DNA of 64,000 nt from Candidatus Gastranaerophilales bacterium (GCA_944322885.1 CALUQH010000020.1:1-64000); one strand, 5' to 3'. Counted from the stretch's first letter, positions 35,054 to 44,333 are shown. Made by a program: numbers and translations. Notes: generated from the letters alone by a model not told the origin.

Positions 35054-36427
35054 ATGAGTAATATAAAATTCGGAACAGACGGCTGGAGAGCTGTAGTAGG
35101 TAAAGATTTTAACAGTGATAATGTAGAAAAGGTTACAAAAGCCATAGGTAAATATGTTTTTGATAACTTTGGATCGGATAAAAAAATAATTGTCGGGTAT
35201 GACCCGAGAAATAAGGCTGAGGATTTTGCAGTTTATACAGCAAATCAGCTTGCGGGATACGGTTTTAAGGTTTTGCTGAGCGATAAAGTTATTCCTACCC
35301 CTGTTCTTGCATATAGTGCAAAACATTTAAATGCCTGTGCTGTTATGTTTACTGCTTCGCACAATCCGCCCGAGTATCTTGGTATCAAATTTATTCCGGA
35401 TTATGCTGGCCCTGCAACTTCGGAAATTACTGATGAATTGATGCTTAATTTGCATATACCTTTTCGCGAAACTGGCAGGGGCAGTGTTGAAAGGTACAAT
35501 TTTAAGCCGGATTATTTCAGTCATATTGAAAAACTTATTGACTTTGGCAAAATTAAAACACTTGATAAAAATATTATTTTTGACGGACTTTACGCTGCAA
35601 GTATAGGTTATTTTGACAAACTGTTAGAAATTCATAGTATAAACTTTGACAGTATACACATGTTTCATGACATAAATTTTGGCGGCGGAATGCCTGAACC
35701 TAAACCGAAATTCTTAAAAGCATTGATTGAAAAGGTTAAAGCAACGCCAAATTCCGTAGGTTTTGCAAATGACGGGGATTCGGACAGGTTTGGTGTAATA
35801 AATGAAAACGGAGAGTATGTTTCTCCGAATGAAATTATTTCAATTCTTTTAATTCATTTGACTAAAAATAAGGGACTTAAAGGACCGCTTGTAAAGACAG
35901 TCGGAGCGAGTCTGCTTTTAAACAAAATCGCAGAAAAGCTTGGAGTTGAAGTTATTGAAACAGCGGTCGGATTTAAGCATGTCGGGGAGGCCATGAGAAA
36001 ATTTAACCCGATTATAGGAGGAGAAGAATCCGGCGGATTAAGTATTCAGGGACATATTCCGGAAAAAGACGGAATACTTGCAAATCTCTTGATTTTGGAA
36101 GCTATGGCTTATGAAAATAAATCTCTTGTTGAACTTCAAAAAGAATTATATGATTTTGTCGGGTGCAGATTTTACAATGACAGAATTGATAAACATCTTG
36201 AAAATTTTGATGAAATAAAACCGCTTCTTGAAGATTATAAAAATAAGTCAACAATAGGCGATTTTAAGGTTAAGAATATTGATACAAAAGACGGCGTAAA
36301 ATTGTATTTTGATGATGATACAAGCTGGATGCTCATACGTCCGAGCGGAACAGAGCCGCTTTTAAGGGTTTATTTTGAAAGCGACAGCTTAGGAAAATTG
36401 GATAAGCTTAGAAGAAGTGACGTCTAA
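35054..36427 (+). CDS. Phosphoglucomutase/phosphomannomutase family enzyme
   Basis: 457 residues with GAGGC before ATG. Four-domain alpha-D-phosphohexomutase: FGTDGWRA at the start, catalytic phosphoserine loop TASHNPPEYLGIKF (about residue 100), metal loop GDSDRFG (about 243), GGEESGGLS (about 325) and phosphate loop RPSGTEPLLRVYF (about 430). It interconverts hexose-6-P and hexose-1-P, so it can supply glucose-1-P to RfbA or mannose-1-P to glycan synthesis. Which sugar is not certain from sequence. The stop overlaps the converging zinc-ribbon gene by 20 bases. Confidence 0.9.
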   Translation: MSNIKFGTDGWRAVVGKDFNSDNVEKVTKAIGKYVFDNFGSDKKIIVGYDPRNKAEDFAVYTANQLAGYGFKVLLSDKVIPTPVLAYSAKHLNACAVMFTASHNPPEYLGIKFIPDYAGPATSEITDELMLNLHIPFRETGRGSVERYNFKPDYFSHIEKLIDFGKIKTLDKNIIFDGLYAASIGYFDKLLEIHSINFDSIHMFHDINFGGGMPEPKPKFLKALIEKVKATPNSVGFANDGDSDRFGVINENGEYVSPNEIISILLIHLTKNKGLKGPLVKTVGASLLLNKIAEKLGVEVIETAVGFKHVGEAMRKFNPIIGGEESGGLSIQGHIPEKDGILANLLILEAMAYENKSLVELQKELYDFVGCRFYNDRIDKHLENFDEIKPLLEDYKNKSTIGDFKVKNIDTKDGVKLYFDDDTSWMLIRPSGTEPLLRVYFESDSLGKLDKLRRSDV

Positions 36428-36944
36428 AATATCGGCGTCTGCAGCTTCTGGCCAATAAATCTACAGCTGCTGAAAACATTTTAAATTTTCTGTCCTCATC
36501 AAGTGCATCTTTACAGAAGTCATGAAGGTCTATTCGTTCCTGCTGGTTATTATTAACTTGCTGCGGTCTCTTTTTATTTTTTTGTTGTATATGTTCCTGA
36601 ATTTTCTCAAATTCATTATTGTCAAGGAAAATTCCGCCGCAGGTGTAGCATGTATCTATTTGTACTCCAAAAGTTTTTGTTTTCACCATAGGTTTATTAC
36701 ATACCGGACAAATTCTTGTTTGGGTTTCATCAACCGGCATGAAGTTTTTATTTTCAACAATTTTCCTGATTTCTTCCGCAGAATTATCTGACGCTCCGCA
36801 CTGCTGTAATTCTTTATTATCGAAGAATATTCCGCCGCAGTTATTGGCGCAAATATCAATATTTATTCCTTTATCTGGAATGAATATTTTTTCCATTTCC
36901 TGTCCGCAGGCAGGACATATTAAATTTTTAGTGGAATCTGTCAT
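36408..36944 (-). CDS. Double zinc-ribbon (zf-TFIIB-like) protein, second copy
   Basis: 178 residues. Two zf-TFIIB units: CPACGQEM ... CANNCGGIFFDNKELQ (about 10-55) and CPVCNKPMV ... DTCYTCGGIFLDNNEFEKI (about 80-120). A Gln/Lys-rich tail and a basic end (SCRRRYFRRHFF) follow. ATG 36944 overlaps the stop of the upstream paralogue by 4 bases (ATGA), so translation is coupled. Metal-binding protein of unknown role. Confidence 0.85.
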   Translation of the reverse strand: MTDSTKNLICPACGQEMEKIFIPDKGINIDICANNCGGIFFDNKELQQCGASDNSAEEIRKIVENKNFMPVDETQTRICPVCNKPMVKTKTFGVQIDTCYTCGGIFLDNNEFEKIQEHIQQKNKKRPQQVNNNQQERIDLHDFCKDALDEDRKFKMFSAAVDLLARSCRRRYFRRHFF

Positions 36945-37465
36945 AAAACCCCTTTATAAAATAATTTGTCCATCATTTTTAAAAACTTTGAACGCTGTGC
37001 AAACTTCAGATTATTTTTAAGTTCTAAATTATCTATTTTAGCACCTATTTCATTATATGTTTCGGTAAGTAAAGCCTGACGCCTATCTTGTTCTGTCGGA
37101 TATTCTTCGCGCATTTTGGTTAATTCTCCATGGTCGAAAAATTTTGCACCGCAGTTGTAACATTCGTCAATTATTATATTACCTTTTACGCTTACTGAAT
37201 TTTTGACCATATTAGTTCTGCAGACAGGACATATTCTTATTTGACTTTCATCAGTTTTTTCAAAAGTTTTATTATTAATAGCTTTTTTTAATTCTTCAAT
37301 ATTTTCAGTGTATTCATCAAATTTTTTCAACTCGCGGTTGTCAAAAAATATTCCGCCGCAACCATTAAGGCAAATATCAAGATTTACGCCTCCTTCGCTC
37401 ATAAAAATTTTTGTCATTTCTTTCCCGCAGGCTGGGCAGTTTATAACTTCTGATGTATCACTCAT
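36941..37465 (-). CDS. Double zinc-ribbon (zf-TFIIB-like) protein, first copy
   Basis: 174 residues from ATG 37465, with AAAGGAG; the frame is open 7 codons earlier but without a ribosome site. Two zinc ribbons like those of its neighbour: CPACGKEMT ... CLNGCGGIFFDNRELKKF and CPVCRTNMVK ... DECYNCGAKFFDHGELTKM. A basic helical C-terminus follows (NNLKFAQRSKFLKMMDKLFY). The two genes are paralogues from local duplication. Confidence 0.85.
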   Translation of the reverse strand: MSDTSEVINCPACGKEMTKIFMSEGGVNLDICLNGCGGIFFDNRELKKFDEYTENIEELKKAINNKTFEKTDESQIRICPVCRTNMVKNSVSVKGNIIIDECYNCGAKFFDHGELTKMREEYPTEQDRRQALLTETYNEIGAKIDNLELKNNLKFAQRSKFLKMMDKLFYKGVL

Positions 37466-37493
37466 TTTCGTTTCTCCTTTATACAAGCCTGTT

Positions 37494-37533
37494 AAGAAGG
37501 TAGGCAGACTGTTGCCTATCTCCCTACCTTCTT
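37494..37533. other. Long perfect inverted repeat in intergenic space
   Basis: AAGAAGGTAGG (37494-37504) and CCTACCTTCTT (37523-37533) are perfect 11-bp arms, with an inner GGCA/TGCC hairpin. It lies between the M48-like gene and the zinc-ribbon pair on the same strand. It may be an attenuator or terminator, but there is no strong T run. Confidence 0.5.
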
Positions 37534-37546
37534 ATCTTCTGTTCTT

Positions 37547-38383
37547 CTATTTTGTTTCTGAGCTTTCAGACAGATTTTTCAAAATAGTATAGGAAGCATC
37601 CCATCCGTTAAGTCCGCCTGTAGCTTTGTATTTTGCGATTTGTTTTGCTCTTTCTTTCTTCAATTTTGCCTGTTCTTTTTCCCATTTGGCAAGTTTTTTA
37701 GTATTTGCATTTCTTTCATCGATATCAGGCTGTATGAATGCAAGGAAATTTTTATATTCCTGACATCCGTATCCTGCTTTAACTTTTGAAGGATAATTAT
37801 ATGCAAGGTAATCATAGATGTACATTGTTCTTTTAAAGTTGTTAGGTTGTCCCTTTAAAAGGTCTAATGTACTGCCTGGCATTTTCCCGAGAACAACAAT
37901 CATTGCAAGCGGGTTATATCCTGCCTGAATCATTAAATCAACGCCTGTAATATCGGCTGCCTGTTGATCTTTATCAGACATATTATTGAGAGCAAGTTCG
38001 TTTGCGGCGAGAGCTGTTGTTTCAAGCCCTGTGTCAACAAAACTTCCTGCAATAGCAGATGTAATATTTGAAACCAATTTTTTTCTTGAGGCATTTGCAT
38101 TTACAAGTGCTCCGACCTCCTGTGCAATAACTGCCGCAACTTCATTATCATTACCTGTATATTGTAAATTTGTTTTATTTATGTATAGTTCATTATTAGC
38201 ATTTGAAGTACTGTTGACTACTTCCGTATCAGTTACAACAAATTTCGTATTAGCAGGTAGTCCATTTTTAGATAAAACCTGCTTGCCCACTGTCGGGACT
38301 CTGTCAACTGCGCTCCATGTTGCTGCCAGTGAAGGTACTGCAAGCGATGCTGCTAAAAATAGCGATAAAATTAATTTTTTCAT
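37547..38383 (-). CDS. Secreted M48-family pseudopeptidase (zinc ligands lost)
   Basis: 278 residues with AAGGGG before ATG. Signal peptide MKKLILSLFLAASLAVPSLA. The fold pattern is that of M48/BepA-type peptidases: NELYINKTNLQYTGNDNEVAAVIAQEVGALVNANAS aligns with the usual ...ELAAVLAHEIGHVVNRHA. Here HExxH reads QEVGA, so both histidines are replaced. The downstream EADxxG ligand motif reads AADITG. All three zinc ligands are missing. The TG-rich region and GYNPLAMIVVLGKM, typical of the family, are kept. It is probably a non-catalytic periplasmic scaffold or chaperone. Highly charged C-terminus. Confidence 0.75.
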   Translation of the reverse strand: MKKLILSLFLAASLAVPSLAATWSAVDRVPTVGKQVLSKNGLPANTKFVVTDTEVVNSTSNANNELYINKTNLQYTGNDNEVAAVIAQEVGALVNANASRKKLVSNITSAIAGSFVDTGLETTALAANELALNNMSDKDQQAADITGVDLMIQAGYNPLAMIVVLGKMPGSTLDLLKGQPNNFKRTMYIYDYLAYNYPSKVKAGYGCQEYKNFLAFIQPDIDERNANTKKLAKWEKEQAKLKKERAKQIAKYKATGGLNGWDASYTILKNLSESSETK

Positions 38384-38407
38384 ACTTTTCCCCTTATATT
38401 ATTAATG

Positions 38408-39097
38408 TTAATCCGTAAATCTGTATTTTATTAATGCAATTATAGCATGAATTCCGTCTTTCCAGGTAATTTTTTTACCTTCCGCAAATTCTCTTCCATA
38501 GTATGAAACAGGTAATTCATACAATCGGGCTCCGCGTTTTAAAACTTTTGCCGTAATTTCTGGTTCAAAATCAAACCTGTCAGATTTAATTTCAATTCCT
38601 TTAATAAAATCAGCCCTGAAGGCTTTATAGCATGTTTCCATATCGGTTAATGTCGAGCCGTATAAAATATTTGTTAAAAGTGATAAAAATTTGTTTCCCA
38701 AAAGGTGGTGGAACATAAACGATCTTGAAGGTTTTCCGCTTGACAGTCTTGAACCGTAACAAACATCAGCCCTGCCGTCAAGTATTAACTGTATCAGCGG
38801 TTCATAATCAACAGGGTCATATTCCAAATCCGCATCCTGAATAACTATTATATCTCCTGTTGCTTCTTTAAATCCCGTTCTTAAAGCTGCCCCTTTACCC
38901 TGATTGTATTCATGGTAGAGAATTTTGTACGGGTATTTTGAATATAAATCCCTTGTACCGTCTGTAGAATAGTCATCTATAAGAATTATTTCTTTTTCAA
39001 GACCGCAAAAGTTTGCTTCCTCTACTTTTTTTAGAATTTTATCAAGTGTAGCAGCCTCATTATAAACGGGAATAAGTATTGTGATTTTATTCATCAT
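38408..39097 (-). CDS. Family 2 glycosyltransferase (dolichol-phosphate mannosyltransferase-like)
   Basis: 229 residues with GAAGG before ATG. GT-A fold: ILIPVYNEAATLDKIL, IILIDDYSTDGTRDLY, NQGKGAALRTGFKEATGD, IVIQDADLEYDPVDY (DxD-type motif) and DMETCYKAFR. The sequence is typical of soluble polyprenyl-phosphate glycosyltransferases that supply lipid-linked sugars for surface glycans. No membrane segments, unlike the long DPM1 forms. Confidence 0.88.
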   Translation of the reverse strand: MMNKITILIPVYNEAATLDKILKKVEEANFCGLEKEIILIDDYSTDGTRDLYSKYPYKILYHEYNQGKGAALRTGFKEATGDIIVIQDADLEYDPVDYEPLIQLILDGRADVCYGSRLSSGKPSRSFMFHHLLGNKFLSLLTNILYGSTLTDMETCYKAFRADFIKGIEIKSDRFDFEPEITAKVLKRGARLYELPVSYYGREFAEGKKITWKDGIHAIIALIKYRFTD

Positions 39098-39199
39098 TAA
39101 CCTTCTGTAAAAACAATTGTAATATTCTAAAAAATATTGTACAATAAAAACATAGAGTTGTAAATTATTATAATAGGTTAGTGAATGGATTAAGAAAAA

Positions 39200-40918
39200 A
39201 TGAGTGAGTGTAATAAAGAAATAATTAAGAAGGGGCTATCTCTTTTAGAAGACCGGAATTATGAAGAGGCATTGAAGGTTTTTGCCGATGCCAAGAAGTT
39301 ATATAGTGAACAAAAATCTGATGAGAATGTTTCTGTTGCCTTGAGTTTTCTCGGAATGACAAAATATCTGCTGGACAAATCCAACTATTCAGAGGCATTA
39401 AAATTACTTGCAGATGCTGAATATATGGCTCAATATTCAAAAAACGGGACTGCGAAACTTGTTAATGAATTTGCACGCGGGAACATTTATTTTGGAGAAG
39501 GCGTCAATGATGTTGCGATGATGCATTTTAATAACGCAAAAAATATTTCTATGGAAAACGGGGATGAGCTGTCTATTATCGGTTACGTTTTAACCAGAAT
39601 AAAACAAATAAAAAGCGGTCTTGATTTTTCAACCCCTGTTGCAAGCGATCCTTTAGTTTCGCTTGTAAAAATTGGGCGTTCAATCAGTGCGGTAACGGAT
39701 ATTGACGTTTTATTAAAAGTTATAGCAGAAGAAACACGTATTGCAATTCAGGCTGACAGATGTACGGTATTTTTGCTTGATAAGGAAAAGAATGAACTGT
39801 GGAGCAAGGTTGCACTCGGAATGGACAGCCAGGAAATAAGATTTCCTGCTGACAAGGGGCTTGCCGGATATGTAGTTAAAACTGGAGAACCGCTTAATAT
39901 TCCTGATGCATACAATGACCCGAGATTTAACCCTGATGTTGATAAGGAAACAGGGTACAAAACAAAAACAATTCTTTGTCTGCCTATCAAAAACAATAAC
40001 AAAGAAATTATAGGTGCGTTTCAGGTCTTGAATAAAAAAGGCGGAGTGTTCACCAAAGGTGATGAGGATTTGCTTGTTGCAATCGGCGGAAGTGCATCTA
40101 TAGCGTTAGAAAATGCTCAGCTTTTTGAACAGCAGAAAGAACTTTACAAAGAACAGAAAGAACTTTTTGAAAGTTTTATTAACACACTTGCAGCTTCTAT
40201 TGATGCACGTGATAAGATTACGGCAGGTCATTCAAGCAGAGTAAAACTATATTCCATGCTTCTTGTAGACGCACTGGGATGTGACGAAAAATTTAAAGAA
40301 CTTGTCGAGCGTGCGGCAATACTTCATGATATCGGAAAAATCGGTATCAGAGATACGGTTCTGCAAAAAGAAGGCAAGTTGACTCCGGAAGAATACAAGC
40401 ATATTCAGGAGCACGTTCAGATAACACATAATATTCTTGACAAAATTTATATGTCGAATGATTTTAAGATGATAACCGAAATTGCCTGCTCTCATCATGA
40501 AAAATATGACGGAACAGGTTATTACAGACAGCTTAAAGGTGAAGATATTCCTTACGGCGGAAGAATACTTGCTGTAGCTGATGTTTTTGATGCTATAACA
40601 TCACGGCGTCACTATCGTGACAAAATGCCAATTCAAAATGTAATTGATATTTTACTTGAAGGCAAGAACAAACACTTTGACGGGAATCTTGTTGACGTGT
40701 TTTTAAAAATTCCCGCTGATAAAATTATTAAAGTATTTTTAACGGAAAATCACCACTGTTTTAAAGAAGAAGATCAGGAAACTTTAAGTCATTATAATCT
40801 TTTGGATATTCACGATTTTATCATTAATGAAAATGCAGATGATAATCAAAAGCATATTGCGGAATTGTTTAATTTCTATTATTCTGGTAATGTAGCAGAA
40901 AGTGGGGAGAACAATTAA
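39200..40918 (+). CDS. TPR-GAF-HD-GYP signalling protein, putative c-di-GMP phosphodiesterase
   Basis: 572 residues, no membrane segment. Residues 1-150 are TPR-like helices. A GAF domain follows at about 160-310 (DIDVLLKVIAEETRIAIQADRCTVFLLDKE, FPADKGLAGYVVKTGEPLNIPDAYNDPRFN). The HD-GYP domain is at about 325-520: ASIDARDKITAGHSSRV, LHDIGKIGIRD (HD), HEKYDGTGYYRQLKGEDIPYGGRI, and the GYP-like segment is readable as DGTGY. The HD-GYP family hydrolyses cyclic di-GMP. First gene of an operon with a secreted TPR protein, two response regulators and a pentapeptide-repeat protein. Confidence 0.88.
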   Translation: MSECNKEIIKKGLSLLEDRNYEEALKVFADAKKLYSEQKSDENVSVALSFLGMTKYLLDKSNYSEALKLLADAEYMAQYSKNGTAKLVNEFARGNIYFGEGVNDVAMMHFNNAKNISMENGDELSIIGYVLTRIKQIKSGLDFSTPVASDPLVSLVKIGRSISAVTDIDVLLKVIAEETRIAIQADRCTVFLLDKEKNELWSKVALGMDSQEIRFPADKGLAGYVVKTGEPLNIPDAYNDPRFNPDVDKETGYKTKTILCLPIKNNNKEIIGAFQVLNKKGGVFTKGDEDLLVAIGGSASIALENAQLFEQQKELYKEQKELFESFINTLAASIDARDKITAGHSSRVKLYSMLLVDALGCDEKFKELVERAAILHDIGKIGIRDTVLQKEGKLTPEEYKHIQEHVQITHNILDKIYMSNDFKMITEIACSHHEKYDGTGYYRQLKGEDIPYGGRILAVADVFDAITSRRHYRDKMPIQNVIDILLEGKNKHFDGNLVDVFLKIPADKIIKVFLTENHHCFKEEDQETLSHYNLLDIHDFIINENADDNQKHIAELFNFYYSGNVAESGENN

Positions 40919-42454
40919 TTGATACAAAAAATATTATTTACGGCTGTAATAACTTATTTTCTGACAACCCCTGCTTTTGCTGACGGGTTTGACAGTATTA
41001 AGCCTGCCAGTCCTTTTGACGAAAATTCGGCCCCCGTAAATACTATTGCCCTGCCTGTGAAAAAAGCAACTCTTACTCATAACAGTATTCATAACCAGTA
41101 TGTAATAGCATTTGAAAGATTTATGCAAAGCAATGTCAAATCTGCTTATCGTAATTTTAAAGTTTTGATAGAAACAATGGAACCTAACGACTACGGTTAT
41201 ATGCAGGTGGCCGAAAGAATGGCCGATATCGGTTTTTTTAATCTTTCTGAAATGGCCGCTTCAAAAATTGATGATAAAACTCTTTCGGATTTTTTAATCG
41301 ACGATATAAAAAGTTATTATTACCCTTCTAAAAAATTGAAGCCGGATGATGAAATTTATCTCGGAGAAGTTTTCTCAAACATAATTTATAATGATCAGAG
41401 CCGCGAAGCGACCGCCGAACTTGTCAGGAATACATCTCTTCTTGCGGAATCGGATTACGCAAATTATGTTGCGGCACTCGGGTATTTAAAATCAAGCAAT
41501 ATCGCAAATGCTGAAAAATATATTGATGAAGCAATTAAAAAAAATCCGCAGAATATCAACTATAAAAAACTGAAAGCAGAAATTTTATCTCAGGGCAAAA
41601 AACCTAAAAATGCCCTAAAAATGGTAGAATATTTAAAAACACAAAGATTTTATACAACCGATTTTATAAAAAAAGCAAATTCACTTGAGCAATATGTCCT
41701 TTATAAATCCGAAAAAGATTATGCAAAAAAAATGTATCATCTCGGATATTACTATTATTATGAAGGAGAACTTGCCAAGTCCATAAGAACTCTGCAGGGA
41801 GCCGTTACTTCAAAGAAAAAGCATAACAAGGAAGTTTATGCGATTATGGCGCGCGTATATTTTGATATGCAGGACTATGAAAAAGCTCAGGATAATGCTT
41901 TGAAAGCTAACAAACTTGACGATAATAACCCTGTTGCATTGATTGTGCTGGGAGATTTGAGCTATAGAAAAGGTGATTACAAAGAAGCTTTAAAATACTA
42001 CAAAGATGCTGAATCAAATGATAAAAATTCCTGGATTTGCCCCGTAAGAATAGCGCAAACCTATGAACAACTCGGAAAAGGGAAAAAAGCAGTTGAAATT
42101 TATGAGAAGGTTTTAAAAACATTTTCCGATGCTTATGTTGCGTACTATAAAATTGCACTGAAAGATAAGTCAAAAGAACTTGCATATTTAAAAAAAGCAA
42201 TAGCAATAAATATGAATTATGATGAAGCATGGATAGATTTAGGGCGTGTTGCCATAGAACAGCAAAACTATTCCGAAGCTTCCAAATATCTCAGTATTGC
42301 AAACTATATTGACGAAAATAATTTTAGATATTATTATTATCAAGGATTGGTAGCAAAAAATCAGGGAATGAAACAGGATGCTGTTCAATATTTTAAAAAA
42401 TCTCTGGCGATAAATCCTGATTACCGGCCTGCGAAAGAGGAATTAAATTTATGA
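40919..42454 (+). CDS. Secreted TPR protein, TTG start
   Basis: 511 residues, TTG at 40919 directly after the HD-GYP stop, preceded by GGGGAG at nine bases. Signal peptide MIQKILFTAVITYFLTTPAFA. The N-terminal half is helical (residues 50-190), then come TPRs (for example MARVYFDMQDYEKAQDNALKAN, VALIVLGDLSYRKGDYKEALKY, AWIDLGRVAIEQQNYSEASKYL). Overlaps the next gene by 4 bases (ATGA). Probably a periplasmic interaction partner of the signalling operon. Confidence 0.88.
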   Translation: MIQKILFTAVITYFLTTPAFADGFDSIKPASPFDENSAPVNTIALPVKKATLTHNSIHNQYVIAFERFMQSNVKSAYRNFKVLIETMEPNDYGYMQVAERMADIGFFNLSEMAASKIDDKTLSDFLIDDIKSYYYPSKKLKPDDEIYLGEVFSNIIYNDQSREATAELVRNTSLLAESDYANYVAALGYLKSSNIANAEKYIDEAIKKNPQNINYKKLKAEILSQGKKPKNALKMVEYLKTQRFYTTDFIKKANSLEQYVLYKSEKDYAKKMYHLGYYYYYEGELAKSIRTLQGAVTSKKKHNKEVYAIMARVYFDMQDYEKAQDNALKANKLDDNNPVALIVLGDLSYRKGDYKEALKYYKDAESNDKNSWICPVRIAQTYEQLGKGKKAVEIYEKVLKTFSDAYVAYYKIALKDKSKELAYLKKAIAINMNYDEAWIDLGRVAIEQQNYSEASKYLSIANYIDENNFRYYYYQGLVAKNQGMKQDAVQYFKKSLAINPDYRPAKEELNL

Positions 42455-43098
42455 AAATAAATATTCTTATAGTTGAAGATCATGAGTTAACCAGATTTGG
42501 TTTAAAAACCACATTTGAAAATGTTGATTATATAGATAATATTTATGAGGCTGATTCTGCTGAAGCAGCAATTGAAGTTTTTAACAATAATAATATTGAT
42601 GTAATCATCATGGATTTGGGATTGCCGAATATGAACGGTATTGAAGCGACAAAACAAATCCGTTCATCTAACAAAGATGTAAAAATTGTAATTTTAACTT
42701 CTCATAATGATGAAAAAGAAGTTTTGAACAGCTTAAAAGCCGGTGCTAATGCTTATTGTTCAAAAGAAATTAATCCTCAAAGACTCGTCCAGGTCGTACA
42801 GTCAGTTGCAGACGGTGCCGCATGGTTTGACCCCAGCATTGCTCATATTGTTTTGAAGGCAAGTGCAAATTCGCCGTCTTTTGATACCGAAACAAACCGA
42901 AAAGATTACGACCTTACCTCGCGTGAAGCACAGATTTTAAAACTTATGACAGAAGGATACAGCAATATGGAAATTGCTCAAATTCTTGTTATAAGTATTA
43001 ATACTACTAAGGCACATGTGGCCAATATTTTGCAAAAGTTAGAAGTTGATGACAGACTTCAGGCAGCCCTGAAAGCTCTAAAAAATAAAATAGTTTAA
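42451..43098 (+). CDS. NarL/FixJ-type response regulator
   Basis: 215 residues. Receiver domain: ILIVEDHELTRFG, phosphorylatable Asp in VIIMDLGLPNMNG (about residue 54), switch Thr/Ser in KIVILTSHN, and Lys in CSKEIN. C-terminal LuxR helix-turn-helix: LTSREAQILKLMTEGYSNMEIAQILVISINTTKAHVANIL. The dimerisation and DNA-binding parts look intact. No histidine kinase lies next to it. It is part of the operon starting at 39200. Confidence 0.93.
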   Translation: MKINILIVEDHELTRFGLKTTFENVDYIDNIYEADSAEAAIEVFNNNNIDVIIMDLGLPNMNGIEATKQIRSSNKDVKIVILTSHNDEKEVLNSLKAGANAYCSKEINPQRLVQVVQSVADGAAWFDPSIAHIVLKASANSPSFDTETNRKDYDLTSREAQILKLMTEGYSNMEIAQILVISINTTKAHVANILQKLEVDDRLQAALKALKNKIV

Positions 43099-43119
43099 TA
43101 AATTAAAGGAATAAAGTAT

Positions 43120-43731
43120 ATGTCTGACTTGACACATGTTCTGTTAGTTGACGACAATTCCAAATATTTAAAAGATGCCCTTCCGTTTTACGGTTATGAG
43201 GTTACTGCAGTCCACGATGGCGTGCAGGCGCTAAAAGTGCTTTCCAAAGACAATAAATTTGACATTGTTCTTTTGGATGTTATGATGCCTAATATGGACG
43301 GCTGGGAAACTTTAAAATCCATTCGCGCGTCTGAAAAAACGAAAAATTTACCTGTTATAATGCTTACAGCAGTAAATGATGAACAAAAAATGGTTTCAGG
43401 CTTAAAAATCGGAGCCGATGATTATATTGTAAAGCCGTTTATTTTACCCAACCTTTTGGCGCGGATGGAAGCTGTTTTAAGACGTTCGCAAAGATTTGTA
43501 AAACCCGCTGAAACCGCTGCTCCGGCACTATCTGCGGATATTTTGACATCAAGAGAAAAAGAAGTGTTACAAATGATAACAAAAGGGGCAAGTAATAAAC
43601 AGATAGCAGACAAAATGTTTGTGAAAGAGGTTACAATAAAAACACATTTGAACAGTATTTATAAAAAGTTAAAGGTAGCAAATAGAACCCAGGCGGTGCT
43701 TGTTGCTATGCAGACGGATTTAGTAAAGTAA
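43120..43731 (+). CDS. Receiver-HTH (LuxR-type) response regulator, second copy
   Basis: 203 residues with TTAAAGGAAT before ATG. Receiver with VLLVDDNSKYL, phospho-Asp in IVLLDVMMPNMDGWETL (about residue 52), VIMLTAVND and YIVKPF. After a short linker (ETAAPALSADI) comes a LuxR HTH (LTSREKEVLQMITKGASNKQIADKMFVKEVTIKTHLNSIYKKL). The linker is unlike the previous regulator's, so it is not a recent duplication. Output promoters are unknown; the iteron-like sites at 44583-44671 are nearby. Confidence 0.92.
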   Translation: MSDLTHVLLVDDNSKYLKDALPFYGYEVTAVHDGVQALKVLSKDNKFDIVLLDVMMPNMDGWETLKSIRASEKTKNLPVIMLTAVNDEQKMVSGLKIGADDYIVKPFILPNLLARMEAVLRRSQRFVKPAETAAPALSADILTSREKEVLQMITKGASNKQIADKMFVKEVTIKTHLNSIYKKLKVANRTQAVLVAMQTDLVK

Positions 43732-43756
43732 GAAATATAAGGAGAATTTATAAATC

Positions 43757-44290
43757 ATGATTGATTATACTAAAGAAGAATTGATTGAATTATTGAGAAA
43801 GAACCCCGAAAAATTTAATGAATGGAAAGCCGAACAGGATGAGGTTGACCTGTCGGAAGTCGATTTTTCAGGTATAAATCTTTCAGAGATTGATTTTTCT
43901 GATGCTGATTTAAATTCCAGTTCATTTGCGGACTGCAATTTGTCGCTGGTTAATTTTACAAATGCGGATTTGACATCAGTAGATTTTACGCGTGCAAGAG
44001 TTTTGGAATGCGATTTTACGGATTCGCTTTTAACAGGTGCTGACTGCAGTTATGCGTCTATGACTTACTGTAATTTTTCTGATTCCGATATGGCAGGATG
44101 TATTTTGTCGGAAACTGATTTGAGTAATTCTGACTTGTCTGCAAGCCAGAATTTGAATTCAAGCAGATTTGACGAGGACACAGTATGGCCTGATGATGAT
44201 ATGCTGCCTGAAGATTTTGACGGTACCGGACACAAAGATTTGTCGGCACTTCAGGATGAAGACGATGATATGGTCTCATCTGACTGGTAA
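43757..44290 (+). CDS. Pentapeptide-repeat protein with acidic tail
   Basis: 177 residues with AAGGAGAAT before ATG. Residues 35-130 are pentapeptide repeats A(D/N)Lxx: VDFSGINLSEIDFSDADLNSS, NLSLVNFTNADLTSVDF, CDFTDSLLTGADCSY. These fold into a right-handed quadrilateral beta helix. The last 45 residues are extremely acidic (DEDTVWPDDDMLPEDFDGTG ... DEDDDMV). Cytoplasmic. Such proteins can mimic DNA or act as scaffolds; role in this operon unknown. Last gene before a terminator. Confidence 0.9.
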   Translation: MIDYTKEELIELLRKNPEKFNEWKAEQDEVDLSEVDFSGINLSEIDFSDADLNSSSFADCNLSLVNFTNADLTSVDFTRARVLECDFTDSLLTGADCSYASMTYCNFSDSDMAGCILSETDLSNSDLSASQNLNSSRFDEDTVWPDDDMLPEDFDGTGHKDLSALQDEDDDMVSSDW

Positions 44291-44333
44291 AACTTATAAA
44301 CTAATGTATTCTGATTTGTTATAAATTTTATTT

